Assembly: GCA_004020645.1 (NCBI GenBank)
Contig: SAQL01000041.1
Span: 1-48,709 of the forward strand
Length of the DNA: 48,709 bases
Reading direction: 5' to 3'
Source of the DNA: Mesorhizobium sp.
GTDB taxonomy: Bacteria > Pseudomonadota > Alphaproteobacteria > Rhizobiales > Rhizobiaceae
Shown here: piece by piece, positions 34,302-42,627 of the stretch
Numbering within the stretch: position 1 is the stretch's first letter
Layout of the letters: every line of letters starts with the position of its first letter
Notes under the pieces: model-generated
Told to the model about the DNA's origin: nothing
Databases searched by the model: none
Seen by the model: the letters and a program-made list of their open reading frames with translations, nothing else
Made by a program: the position numbers and the translations under genes

Positions 34302-35839
34302 GCGAGCTTGCCGAACGCTTCGAGACGCATGATCCCGGCGAGAAGCAGGTGGCGGAGAAGATCCGCTGCGATGCCTGCCCGGTCATGTGCTACATATCAG
34401 ATGGCCGCACCGGCGCCTGTGATCGCTACGGCAATGTTGGCGGCAGGATCGTGCGGATGGATCCGCTGACCATCCTCGACCATGCGACCGAGACCGGCGG
34501 CGCGGTCGTGCCGTTTGTCGCCGAGGGCGAAGAATGGGACGGCGAGCTGGTCAACACCGGCCGCCGCTTCGTCACCGCGATCGGCGCCGGCACCACCTAT
34601 CCCGACTACAAGCCGGCGCCCTTCATCGTCAGCCAGGAGGTCGAAGGCGTCGATCTCGTCACCGTCGTCACCGAGGGCATCTTCTCCTACTGCGGCGTCA
34701 AGGTGAAGATCGATACCGACCGTCATATCGGCCCCGAAACGGCGACGGTCCGCTCGGCGGGCGAGGCGATCGGCCATGTCACGACAGGCGAATATGGTTC
34801 GCAGATGCTGTCGCTGGGCGGCGTGCATCATCTGACCGGCGGTTCGAAAGCCGAAGGCCGCGCCACTTGCGATGCGCTGCTTAATCTATGCAATCGCAAG
34901 CCGGTCGAACTCACCATCGACGGCGGCGCTGTGGTCATCGTCGAAGCCGGCAAGCCGCCGGTCATCGACGGCAAGCTTGAACATCGGATGCGCGTCGGCT
35001 GCGGCTCTGCCACCATCGGCATGTTCGCCACCCAGTGGCGCGGCCTGGTCGACGAGGTGGTGGTGGTCGACGACCACATCACCGGCGTCGTCTCCGAGCA
35101 TCAGGCGGGCAAGGTGCTCGGCTGGCAGGACACGGGGATAAAAATCATCGGCCGCCGTTCGACGCCGGGCCGCTATTTCAAGGTGTCAGAGCCCGGCCTC
35201 GGCTGGGGCGGCACCAGCATTTCCGACCCGCTGTCGATCCTTGGCGAATGGAACGCGAAGAAAGGCGCGCGTCCCGGCCTGTCGCTGCTGATGGTCTCGA
35301 CCACCGGCGAGCAGTTCGCCTATTACGAGCTCGACGACGCGTTGAAGCCGGTGCAGAAATCATTCCCCGAGCGGCTGCAGAAATCCGTCGGCCTGATCGA
35401 GGACAATTGCGAGCCGGCGCTATGCACCGTGCTGTTCGTCGGCGGTGCCGGCGGCTCGCTGCGCGCCGGCGTCACCGAGAACCCGGTCAATCTGACCCGC
35501 TCGGTGCAGGGCCTGACGACTTATGTGACGGTCGGCGGCGCGCCGGTCTATGTCTGGCCGGGCGGCGGCATCACGCTGATGGTCGATGTCACCCGAGTGC
35601 CGGAGGGCGCCTTCGGCTATGTGCCGACGCCGGCGCTGGTGGCGCCGATCGAGTTCACCCTGCGCCGCGACGATTATATCAGGCTCGGCGGCTACGAAGC
35701 CGAGATCCGCAGCGTTGACGACATTCTGGCCAAAGGCGGCGAGTATCTCAACCCGCGCCGCGGCACGGCTGCGCCGGCCCGCAATCCATGGCCGCCGCTG
35801 GCGCAGTTGCGGCGTGCAGCGGGCAAAGAGGCCGGGTAA
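34298..35839 (+). CDS. 6-hydroxynicotinate reductase-like iron-sulfur protein
   Basis: The 513-residue protein resembles proteins annotated as 6-hydroxynicotinate reductase after the Eubacterium barkeri enzyme, which reduces 6-hydroxynicotinate to 1,4,5,6-tetrahydro-6-oxonicotinate with ferredoxin. The N-terminal cysteine set C24, C27, C31, C41 (CDACPVMCY, GACDRYGN) can hold an Fe-S cluster. Later segments include EGIFSYCGVKVKIDTDRHIG, VGCGSATIGMF and LFVGGAGGSLRAGVTENPVNLT. It follows a molybdenum hydroxylase that could make the 6-hydroxy substrate. It overlaps both neighbours. The family assignment is from recognition, and the true substrate may be another ring. Confidence 0.78.
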   Translation: MSELAERFETHDPGEKQVAEKIRCDACPVMCYISDGRTGACDRYGNVGGRIVRMDPLTILDHATETGGAVVPFVAEGEEWDGELVNTGRRFVTAIGAGTTYPDYKPAPFIVSQEVEGVDLVTVVTEGIFSYCGVKVKIDTDRHIGPETATVRSAGEAIGHVTTGEYGSQMLSLGGVHHLTGGSKAEGRATCDALLNLCNRKPVELTIDGGAVVIVEAGKPPVIDGKLEHRMRVGCGSATIGMFATQWRGLVDEVVVVDDHITGVVSEHQAGKVLGWQDTGIKIIGRRSTPGRYFKVSEPGLGWGGTSISDPLSILGEWNAKKGARPGLSLLMVSTTGEQFAYYELDDALKPVQKSFPERLQKSVGLIEDNCEPALCTVLFVGGAGGSLRAGVTENPVNLTRSVQGLTTYVTVGGAPVYVWPGGGITLMVDVTRVPEGAFGYVPTPALVAPIEFTLRRDDYIRLGGYEAEIRSVDDILAKGGEYLNPRRGTAAPARNPWPPLAQLRRAAGKEAG

Positions 35840-36720
35840 TGAACGGGCCGCAGGTACATTGGCTTGAGGACGGCAGGCGGCTGCATCTCAATCATGGCCC
35901 GATCGACCTGATCATCGAGGCATTTGGCGATGCGGACGAATGCCGCGCCGCCTATGGCCAGGCGGTGGCGCGGTTTCAAACAATCCTGCAGGAGCTCGTC
36001 GACGAACTGCTGGAACTGCGCCGCCCGGCCTCGTCGCGACCACGTGCTTTCGCTGGCCCGACGGCGCGACGTATGGAATCGGCGGTTGTTCCGCTGGCGA
36101 AACAATTCATCACGCCGATGGCTGCGGTCGCCGGTTCGGTAGCCGACGAAATGCTTGGAGCGCTGCTGGCCGGCCGCCGGCTCGATCGCGCCTACGTCAA
36201 TAATGGCGGCGACAGCGCGATCCATCTCGGCAACGGCCGGTCCATGACCGCCGCCATTGCCGGGACGGGCCATGGACTGGCAGACCGGATCACAATCCGT
36301 GCCGAAGACGGGATCCGCGGCATCGCGACAAGCGGCTGGCGCGGCCGTTCCTTTTCGCTCGGCATCGCCGACGCTGTTACCGTACTGGCGCGAACCGGTG
36401 CTGAAGCCGATGCCGCCGCGACCCTGATCGCCAACGCCGTCGACCTGCCCGGTCATCGCGCCGTCGAGCGCATGCCGGCGCGCGATCTGGCGCCTGACAG
36501 CGACCTTGGCGATCGATTGGTCACCCAAGCCGTTGGCGCGCTTTCATCAGGCGAAATAGCCGCCGCGCTCGACAGTGGGTTCGCTGTCGCCGAAGATTTT
36601 CGGCGACATGGCCTGATTGCCGCTTCAGCCTTGTTCCTTGCCGGTCAGGCACGGATCGCCGGTCCCCTGGCGCTCGTTGCGCCCAACGAGAAATCAAGGA
36701 AGGAAATTGCCCATGCCTGA
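35839..36720 (+). CDS. UPF0280 family protein (ApbE-like fold family)
   Basis: The 293-residue protein matches the UPF0280 family, found in bacteria and methanogenic archaea and distantly related to ApbE flavin transferases; no activity is established. Visible marks are an early LEDGRRLHLNHGPIDLIIEAFG, a central GSVADEMLGALLAGRRLDRAYVNNGGD and LGNGRS, and a later GIATSGWRGRSFSLGIADAVTVLA. The N-G-G-D and ATSGW phrases resemble ApbE metal/FAD sites. The start overlaps the upstream stop by one base (TAATG). Strict operon placement with an Fe-S reductase suggests a cofactor or assembly role, but this is inference. Confidence 0.82.
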   Translation: MNGPQVHWLEDGRRLHLNHGPIDLIIEAFGDADECRAAYGQAVARFQTILQELVDELLELRRPASSRPRAFAGPTARRMESAVVPLAKQFITPMAAVAGSVADEMLGALLAGRRLDRAYVNNGGDSAIHLGNGRSMTAAIAGTGHGLADRITIRAEDGIRGIATSGWRGRSFSLGIADAVTVLARTGAEADAAATLIANAVDLPGHRAVERMPARDLAPDSDLGDRLVTQAVGALSSGEIAAALDSGFAVAEDFRRHGLIAASALFLAGQARIAGPLALVAPNEKSRKEIAHA

Positions 36721-37297
36721 GTTTGCGATCCGCAAGATTGCGGTGCTGACGGAGGAGATATTTCATGAGGGCGGGCCGGTGGCGAAGGTGCCGCGCCGCC
36801 GCGCCGCCGCCATGGCGGTGGTGAAGAACCCATTCGCCGGCCGTTACGTGGAAGACCTCCAGAGCGCCATGGACGATCTGAAGCCGCTCGGGCTGCTGCT
36901 CTCCGACAAGCTGATTGCCGCATTGGGTGGCGACGTGAAACAGATCGACGGCTTCGGCAAGGGCGCCATCGTCGGTATCGCCGGCGAGCTGGAGCATGGC
37001 GCGCTGTGGCATGTGCCTGGCGGCTATGCCATGCGCGAGCGGCTCGGCGACGCCAGGGCGATCGTGCCATCGGCAAAGAAGGTCGGCGCCTTCGGCTCGC
37101 GGCTCGACGTGCCGCTCGGCCATATCAACGCCGCCTATGTGCGCAGTCATTTCGATGCCATGGAGGTCGGCGTCAGCGACGGGCCTCGTCCCGACGAGAT
37201 CCTGTTCTGCCTCGCCATGACCTGCGGCCCGCGCGTGCACGACCGCATGGGCGGCCTCGCGGCAAAAGACATCAAGGCGTGGGACGGACTGCGGTGA
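36713..37297 (+). CDS. DUF1185 family protein (amino acid synthesis family)
   Basis: The 194-residue protein belongs to DUF1185, a family with deposited structures but no assigned reaction (from memory). Features include IRKIAVLTEEIFHEGGPVA at the N-terminus, KNPFAGRYVEDLQSAMDDL, a GFGKGAIVGIAGELEHGALWH segment near residue 82 and CLAMTCGPRVHDRMGGL near the end. AAGGAAGGA precedes the start, which lies eight bases inside the UPF0280 gene. It is probably cytoplasmic. Its repeated company with UPF0280 and hydroxylase genes suggests a step after ring reduction, or a cofactor function. Confidence 0.82.
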   Translation: MPEFAIRKIAVLTEEIFHEGGPVAKVPRRRAAAMAVVKNPFAGRYVEDLQSAMDDLKPLGLLLSDKLIAALGGDVKQIDGFGKGAIVGIAGELEHGALWHVPGGYAMRERLGDARAIVPSAKKVGAFGSRLDVPLGHINAAYVRSHFDAMEVGVSDGPRPDEILFCLAMTCGPRVHDRMGGLAAKDIKAWDGLR

Positions 37298-37755
37298 GCG
37301 CCGAAGACATCAAGCTCAAGCTGGTCGAGGCAGAGGAGCCCGATGAAAACGATTACCGCTTGCAGGAGCAGGTCGGCTTCATCCTGCGCAAGGCGCACCA
37401 GCGCCATGTCTCGATCTTCGCCGCGCACATTGCCGACCTGACACCGCCGCAATTCGCCGCCCTGGCCAAATTGCACGATGTCGGCGAGACCTCGCAGAAC
37501 CAGCTTGGCAGCCTGATCGCCATGGACGCGGCGACGGTGAAAGGCGTCATCGACCGGCTCAAGGCGCGCGGCCTGGTCGAGCTTTCCAAGCATGAGGTCG
37601 ACAAAAGGCGCCTGCTGGTCAATTTGACCGCTGAAGGCCGCAATGCCGTCGAGCGGCTGATCCCGATCGCCCGCGAGATCACCGAGGAAACGCTGGCGCC
37701 GCTTTCGGCCAAGGAGGCCGCGATTTTCATGAGGCTCTTGGCCAAGCTGGCGTGA
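37294..37755 (+). CDS. MarR-family transcriptional regulator
   Basis: The 153-residue winged-helix protein has DLTPPQFAALAKLHDVGETSQNQLGSLIAMDAATVKGVIDRLKARGLVELSKHEVDKRRLLVNLTAEG (residues about 47-113, the DNA-binding core; wing residues DKRR). GTG 37294 overlaps the DUF1185 stop by four bases. MarR proteins are usually repressors relieved by the pathway's aromatic substrate. In Pseudomonas, nicotinate genes are controlled by a MarR-type repressor, NicR, that senses 6-hydroxynicotinate. This gene closes the operon and probably autoregulates it. Confidence 0.9.
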   Translation: MSAEDIKLKLVEAEEPDENDYRLQEQVGFILRKAHQRHVSIFAAHIADLTPPQFAALAKLHDVGETSQNQLGSLIAMDAATVKGVIDRLKARGLVELSKHEVDKRRLLVNLTAEGRNAVERLIPIAREITEETLAPLSAKEAAIFMRLLAKLA

Positions 37756-37780
37756 GCGCGCTTGCCTGTCGAAGCCTTTT

Positions 37781-37809
37781 CCCTGCCGGGCGATGTCCGC
37801 CCGGCAGGG
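37781..37809 (+). terminator. Strong hairpin after the MarR gene
   Basis: CCCTGCCGGGCG (37781-37792) and CGCCCGGCAGGG (37798-37809) form a 12-bp perfect stem with a 5-nt loop, 25 bases after the operon's last stop. There is no T-run, so termination is plausible but not certain. Confidence 0.5.
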
Positions 37810-37945
37810 GGTGTTCGACTCGAAGGCCATCTCCTTCAGGATCTGAGCGGAGTTGCGTGCGTCAAGTTCCGCAAGGATGGCGCGGCATTCAGCCATGACG
37901 TTGGCTTGTCCGCCGCGCAGCCCCCGTGTTTTAGCCGTGCCGCTG

Positions 37946-38947
37946 TCAGGCAGCTTGCGACAGCGATTTGTGGACGTCGGCCAGGATCTCGAACGACCGC
38001 ACCCGCGCTGCGTGGTCGAAAATCTGCGCGGTGACCATCAGCTCGTCGGCGCCGGTGCGCTGCACGAACGCCTCGATGCCTTGCCTGACTGTTTCCGGGG
38101 CGCCGACGACGGCGCAGGACAGCGCCTGGCCAAGCATGGTTTTGGCCATCGGGTCGAGGTCGCGCTCATACCCCTCGACCGGCGGCGGCAGTCGGCCGGG
38201 CCGGCCGGTGCGCAGATTGACGAAGGCCTGCTGCAGCGATGTGAACAACAGCCGCGCCTCGGCGTCGGAGGGTGCCGCGAACACATTGAGACCGAGCATG
38301 ACATAGGGCTTGTCGAGCTGTTCCGACGGCTGGAAGCGCGAGCGATAGATATCCAGCGCGTGGTCGAGTTCGGCCGGTGCGAAATGCGAGGCGAAGGCGT
38401 AGGGCAGGCCAAGCATGGCCGCGAGCTGCGCGCCATAAAGGCTCGAGCCCAGGATCCAGATCGGCACCTGCTCGCCCTCGCCGGGCACCGCGCGGATGCG
38501 CTGACTGTCTTCGGCCGGCTGGAAATAGCCCATCAGCTCGACCACATCCTGCGGGAAACTGTCGGCGCCGGCCTCGAGATTGCGGCGCAGCGCGCGCGCC
38601 GTGCCCATGTCGGTGCCCGGCGCCCGGCCGAGGCCGAGGTCGATGCGGCCGGGATGCAATGCGTTAAGCGTGCCGAACTGCTCGGCGATGACCAGCGGCG
38701 AATGGTTGGGCAGCATGATGCCGCCGGCGCCGACGCGTATCGTCCTGGTGCCGCCGGCGACATGGGCAATGACGACCGAGGTGGCGGCGCTGGCGATGCC
38801 CGGCATGTTGTGATGCTCGGCCAGCCAGTAGCGCTTGTATCCCAGCCGCTCGGCATGGCGGGCGAGAGCGAGCGAATTGGCGAGCGATTGCGAAGCGTTG
38901 CTGCCTTCGACGATCGGCGACAGGTCGAGAACGGAAAGAGCGGTCAT
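37946..38947 (-). CDS. LLM-class flavin-dependent oxidoreductase (luciferase-like)
   Basis: The 333-residue TIM-barrel protein belongs to the luciferase-like monooxygenases, group MsnO8. Marks are LSVLDLSPIVEG at the N-terminus, RYWLAEHHNMPGIASAATSVVIAHVA near residue 43, MLPNHSPLVIAEQFGTLNALHPGRIDLGLGRAPGTD and PIWILGSSLYGAQLAA. Flavin is reduced by a partner and substrate is unknown. ATG 38947 is chosen because the conserved barrel starts there; the upstream 54 codons are not family-like. It converges on the MarR gene. Confidence 0.9.
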   Translation of the reverse strand: MTALSVLDLSPIVEGSNASQSLANSLALARHAERLGYKRYWLAEHHNMPGIASAATSVVIAHVAGGTRTIRVGAGGIMLPNHSPLVIAEQFGTLNALHPGRIDLGLGRAPGTDMGTARALRRNLEAGADSFPQDVVELMGYFQPAEDSQRIRAVPGEGEQVPIWILGSSLYGAQLAAMLGLPYAFASHFAPAELDHALDIYRSRFQPSEQLDKPYVMLGLNVFAAPSDAEARLLFTSLQQAFVNLRTGRPGRLPPPVEGYERDLDPMAKTMLGQALSCAVVGAPETVRQGIEAFVQRTGADELMVTAQIFDHAARVRSFEILADVHKSLSQAA

Positions 38948-39105
38948 GGGGGCGGGGATCCTGTGGACGGGAGGGATGTAGGAAGCGACCGCTACGGCCG
39001 CAAATTCAAAAAATTGAACAGACGCCGCGCGTCCATGCGGGCGCAAGGACGCCCTGGCATTTTGAATCCGAGGGATCCCTTTCGGAACTTGTCCCGGTTC
39101 CCGGA

Positions 39106-40269
39106 TCATGCGCCCGCGGCTTTCTCGGTGTCGGAAATCTCTTCGTCCTCAACCGCTGCATGCTGCGCTGCCAGGAAATTGCCGACATGGCTGAGGCCGT
39201 CGAAATGATCGCAGAACACCTTGATGACGACCAGCAGCGGCACCGCCATCAGCGCGCCGACGAAACCCCACAACCAGGACCAGAAGGCAATTGCAATGAG
39301 GATCGCCACGGCGTTGATCTCTAGGCGCCGGCCAACCACCGTCGGCGTCACGAATTGGCCTTCGACGGTATCGCACAACAGAACGAAGGCCGGCGCCAGC
39401 AGCGCGTAGGAGATGCTGTCGAAGCTGATAAGCGCGATGATCGTGACAAGCGTGATTGTAATCAGCGCCCCGATATAGGGCAGGAAATTGAGCAGAGCCG
39501 CTGCCGCGCCCCAGACCTGCGGGTTGGGCATGCCGAGTGCCCAGAGGCCGAGTCCGATGACCACGCCTAGGCATGTATTGATGACGGCGACGGTAAGCAG
39601 GTAGTGCGAGATTTCACGTTCGACGTCATAGACGACGCGCAGTGCCCGCTTCTTTTCGCTGAGACTGGGGAAGGATTCGACGATCTTCTCATAGAACATC
39701 GTGCCGGAGGCGAGCAGGAACAGCGACAGGACGAAGACGATGATGAGGCTGGTGCCCGCCGACAGCAAATTGCTGGCGGCTTGTGGGAGAAGGCCGGATT
39801 GCGCCATGGCTACCCTCTGGACGCCCGGCCCTTGGGAGGTCTGCGTCAGTCCCTCTATCTGCCGCGAAATTTCCATGATCCTTTCGAAAGGACGCCGCAG
39901 TTGCGCGAGACGTTCGGTCAGCTGCTGGCCAATCACCGAGGTGTTATTGATGAGGTCGATGACCGGGCCGCTGAGCAGATAGCCGGCCACGGCAAGGATG
40001 CTGACCGACAGCACCACCAGCAGTGTCGCCGATATCACATCGGGCATGCCGTGTTTGCGCAGGAAACGGACGATCGGCGTCAGCGTCAGCGCCAGCAGGA
40101 AAGCCAGGATGACCGGCATGAAGAAGGCACGGGCGAAGGAGAGCGCGTAGATCGCCATAAGGATGAAGATGCCGACGAGCAGCGAACGCATTAGGTGCAT
40201 GTCCGCACGCGCCTCGACGCGCGGATCCGGGCTCTCTGCGGCGCCCGAAGCGGCGGGTTCGGCTTTCAT
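39106..40269 (-). CDS. AI-2E family transporter
   Basis: The 387-residue membrane protein has about seven or eight helices. The family (formerly PerM/UPF0118) includes AI-2 exporters, Na+/H+ antiporters and uncharacterised carriers, so the name does not fix the substrate. Typical segments are FFMPVILAFLLALTLTPIVRFL near the start, PYIGALITITLVTIIALISFD and EGQFVTPTVVGRRLEINAVAILIAIAFW near residue 315. ATG 40269 is chosen over 40371 because the upstream part lies over a palindromic repeat. GAGGG precedes the start. Confidence 0.9.
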   Translation of the reverse strand: MKAEPAASGAAESPDPRVEARADMHLMRSLLVGIFILMAIYALSFARAFFMPVILAFLLALTLTPIVRFLRKHGMPDVISATLLVVLSVSILAVAGYLLSGPVIDLINNTSVIGQQLTERLAQLRRPFERIMEISRQIEGLTQTSQGPGVQRVAMAQSGLLPQAASNLLSAGTSLIIVFVLSLFLLASGTMFYEKIVESFPSLSEKKRALRVVYDVEREISHYLLTVAVINTCLGVVIGLGLWALGMPNPQVWGAAAALLNFLPYIGALITITLVTIIALISFDSISYALLAPAFVLLCDTVEGQFVTPTVVGRRLEINAVAILIAIAFWSWLWGFVGALMAVPLLVVIKVFCDHFDGLSHVGNFLAAQHAAVEDEEISDTEKAAGA

Positions 40270-40344
40270 TCTGGCCCTCGGCGGCACACTGCGATTGGTG
40301 TACGCTGTTGGCGAAAACGCCTTTGCGGCTTCATGGTTCCGTTG

Positions 40345-40378
40345 GAGCGACGTGCGTCCACTTTGACGCACGTCGCTC
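40345..40378. repeat. Rhizobial palindromic repeat upstream of the AI-2E gene
   Basis: GAGCGACGTGCGTC (40345-40358) and GACGCACGTCGCTC (40365-40378) are perfect 14-bp arms. The adjoining 40379-40441 (AACGCTTTGAATCTACGCAT, then an imperfect AATCGATTCCGATT palindrome) is recognised as the usual partner sequence of this repeat in Mesorhizobium, from memory. It lies between the AI-2E and second LLM genes. Confidence 0.7.
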
Positions 40379-40487
40379 TAACGCTTTGAATCTACGCATC
40401 GTGCTTTCCAAAAATCGATTCCGATTTGCGGGCCGATGCGTTAGCCGGCGCTGACGATGACCTTAGCCCTACGATCTTGCCGGCGAA

Positions 40488-41552
40488 TCAGGCGGCGGGC
40501 GCAGCCACGGCGGGAATGGCCTTCTGCGTTTCCTTGCGCACGATTGGCGCCACCTTGGTGCCGTAGAGTTCGATCGCCTTCATGACCTTGGCGTGCGGCA
40601 TGGTGCCGATTGCCATTTGCAGCAGGAAGCGGTCGTTGCCGAATATCCTGTGCTGGGCAACGATCTTTTCGGCCACCTGTTCTGGATTGCCGACGAACAG
40701 CGCGCCGTTCGGGCCGCGCGACTGGTCGAAATGTGCTCTCGACGTCGGGCCCCAGCCGCGCTCGCGGCCGATGCGGTTCATCACCTCGGCCTGCGGCCCA
40801 TAAAAATCGTCAGCCGCCTGGTCGGTGGTCTCGGCGATGAACCCGTGGACATTGAGGCTGGTGGCGAGATCAGCCGGATCGTTGCCGGCCCGTTTGGCCG
40901 CCTCCCTGTAGATGTCGAACAGCGGAGCGAACCGCGCCGGCTCGCCGCCGATGATAGCCAGCGCCAGCGGCAGGCCGAGTGCGCCGGCCCGCGCGGCGGA
41001 CTGCGGCGTGCCGCCAATCGCGATCCAGATCGGCAATCTGTCCTGGAAGGCGCGGGGATAGACGCCGCGATCGTTGATCGGAGCGCGCAGCCTGCCCGAC
41101 CAGGTCACCTTGACGCTGTCGCGTATCGCAAGCAGCAGGTCGAGCTTTTCGGCAAAGAGCTCGTCATAGTCTTCGAGATTGTAGCCGAACAGCGGAAAGG
41201 ATTCGATGAACGAGCCGCGTCCAGCCATGATCTCGGCCCGGCCGCTGGATAGAAGGTCGAGGGTCGCAAACTGCTGGAAGACACGAACCGGATCGTCGGA
41301 GGAAAGCACGGTGACCGCGCTGGTCAGCTTTATGCGCCTGGTGCGTTCGGCCGCTGCGGCCAGGGCCACGACGGGCGCTGAAGCCGCATAATCGGGACGG
41401 TGATGCTCGCCCAGTCCAAACACGTCGAGGCCGACCTGGTCGGCCAGCTCGATCTCCTCGATCAGGTTGCGCAGCCGCTCATACGCACCGATGGCACCAG
41501 GACCCGGCTCCGGGCTGACGTCTGCGAAGGTGTAGAGACCGAGTTCCATCAT
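40488..41552 (-). CDS. LLM-class flavin-dependent oxidoreductase (luciferase-like)
   Basis: The 354-residue luciferase-like TIM-barrel oxidoreductase starts MMELGLYTFADVSPEPG and has FGLGEHHRPDYAASAPVVALAAAAERT near residue 45, VRVFQQFATLDLLSSGRAEIMAGRGSFIESFPLFG and RLPIWIAIGGTPQSAARAG near residue 175. It differs from the 37946 protein and belongs to another branch. No flavin reductase gene is adjacent and the substrate is unknown. The start may be 41552 or the next codon, 41549; AGGATGAC precedes both. Confidence 0.9.
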   Translation of the reverse strand: MMELGLYTFADVSPEPGPGAIGAYERLRNLIEEIELADQVGLDVFGLGEHHRPDYAASAPVVALAAAAERTRRIKLTSAVTVLSSDDPVRVFQQFATLDLLSSGRAEIMAGRGSFIESFPLFGYNLEDYDELFAEKLDLLLAIRDSVKVTWSGRLRAPINDRGVYPRAFQDRLPIWIAIGGTPQSAARAGALGLPLALAIIGGEPARFAPLFDIYREAAKRAGNDPADLATSLNVHGFIAETTDQAADDFYGPQAEVMNRIGRERGWGPTSRAHFDQSRGPNGALFVGNPEQVAEKIVAQHRIFGNDRFLLQMAIGTMPHAKVMKAIELYGTKVAPIVRKETQKAIPAVAAPAA

Positions 41553-41719
41553 GTCATCCTGGCGTTTTGTTTTTCGCGCTACAGGTAGCGACCAGTCCGC
41601 CGCGCCGCCAGAGGGCCGGATGGTGAACAGTGCATGTCCGTTTCAGCCGAATTCAGCCAAAAAGGCGTCTCCCGGCTGCAACAGCTCAGAATTTCATGGC
41701 TGGCATACCGTTTTGGCGC

Positions 41720-41747
41720 TTGAACTCTGGGTTTTCACGCGTATGTA
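41720..41747 (+). promoter_or_regulatory. Putative promoter of the DUF6481 gene
   Basis: TTGAAC (41720-41725) and TATGTA (41742-41747) are separated by 16 bases and lie 31 bases before the chosen start codon. The match is moderate and the spacing is one base short of optimal. Confidence 0.35.
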
Positions 41748-41778
41748 AGCCTCGCAAATTGACTCCAGGGAAGTGGAC

Positions 41779-42207
41779 TTGGCTATCTATAGGGAAAAAG
41801 ACGTTTTCGAGCGGCGCAATGCCGCGAACGAGGCAAAGAAGGCGCTTCTCGAGCGCTTCAAGGCAAAGCCGGCAGCAGACGATCCAGCGGTGCTGGCACG
41901 ACAGGCCGAACGCAAGGCAATCCTCGAAGCTCGTGCGATACGCGAGGCCGAAAAGGCCAGGCTGAAGCAGGAAAAGCTGGCGCGCGAAGCGGCCGAAAAG
42001 GCCGAGCGCGAAGCTGCTGCCGAAGCAGCGCGTATTGCTGCGGAAGAAGCGGCGCAGGCGGAAGCGAAGATCCGGGAAGCCGAAGAGAACGAGCGCATCG
42101 CTCGTTTGCTTGCCGACGAGGCCGAGCGCAAGGCCAAGCGCGACGCGCGCTATGCGGCGCGCAAGCAGCGCACCGGCAGGACGCCTCCGGGCTTTTCCGC
42201 TCGCTAG
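41779..42207 (+). CDS. DUF6481 family protein, highly charged coiled coil
   Basis: The 142-residue protein is dominated by Ala, Glu, Lys and Arg and should form one long helix or coiled coil (residues about 25-120). It matches DUF6481, an alphaproteobacterial family of unknown function, through KKALLERFKAKPAADDPAV near residue 18. TTG 41779 is chosen over GTG 41773 because AGGGAA ends one base before the GTG but seven before the TTG. The C-terminus, RKQRTGRTPPGFSAR, is basic. It could bind nucleic acid or proteins, but this is unproven. A terminator follows. Confidence 0.82.
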   Translation: MAIYREKDVFERRNAANEAKKALLERFKAKPAADDPAVLARQAERKAILEARAIREAEKARLKQEKLAREAAEKAEREAAAEAARIAAEEAAQAEAKIREAEENERIARLLADEAERKAKRDARYAARKQRTGRTPPGFSAR

Positions 42208-42237
42208 CGCTCCTACAGCGCGAATTCACCAATCAAA

Positions 42238-42265
42238 TTCAGGGCCGCCTTGCAGCGGCCCTGAA
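42238..42265. terminator. Bidirectional terminator between DUF6481 and sugE genes
   Basis: TTCAGGGCCGC (42238-42248) pairs perfectly with GCGGCCCTGAA (42255-42265) over the 6-nt loop CTTGCA. It lies between convergent genes and can serve both. No strong T-tract follows on either strand. Confidence 0.65.
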
Positions 42266-42292
42266 CGCGTTTGTGCTGCGGCCTTGCTGCAA

Positions 42293-42607
42293 CTAGGCCG
42301 CAAGTTTCAATCCCATGATGCCGCAGACGATGAGTGTGATGCAGGCCAGCCTGATCGCGGTCGCAGGCTCGCCGAGCAGCCAGATGCCAAGCAGCGCCGT
42401 GCCGACGGTGCCGATGCCGGTCCACACAGCATAGGCCGTGCCGACCGGCAGCGTCTTCAGTGCCAGTCCGAGCAAGGCGAGACTGACGACCATCGAGACA
42501 ACCGTCAGGACAGTCGGCAGCGGCTTCGAAAAGCCATCAGTGTATTTGAGGCCGATCGCCCAGCCGATCTCGAACAGGCCAGCGAAGAAGAGAAGAATCC
42601 ACGACAT
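42293..42607 (-). CDS. sugE: SMR-family exporter, SugE/Gdx type (guanidinium exporter)
   Basis: The 104-residue, four-helix small multidrug resistance protein has the conserved glutamate E13 (LFEIGWAIGLKYTDGF), SLALLGLALKTLPVGTAYAVWTGIGTVG and LACITLIVCGIMGLKLA. These features match SugE/Gdx, which functions as a dual-topology dimer exporting guanidinium with proton antiport, rather than EmrE. A guanidine-II riboswitch-like leader lies directly upstream and strongly supports this function. ATG 42607 follows GGAG with 7-base spacing. It is in the inner membrane and appears monocistronic. Confidence 0.93.
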   Translation of the reverse strand: MSWILLFFAGLFEIGWAIGLKYTDGFSKPLPTVLTVVSMVVSLALLGLALKTLPVGTAYAVWTGIGTVGTALLGIWLLGEPATAIRLACITLIVCGIMGLKLAA

Positions 42608-42627
42608 CGGAACGCTCCATTGGATTG

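Noticed and set aside
39106..40269. Quorum-sensing AI-2 exporter
   Set aside because: The family name does not establish AI-2 transport. No luxS or lsr gene is present in the window, so only the neutral family name is used.
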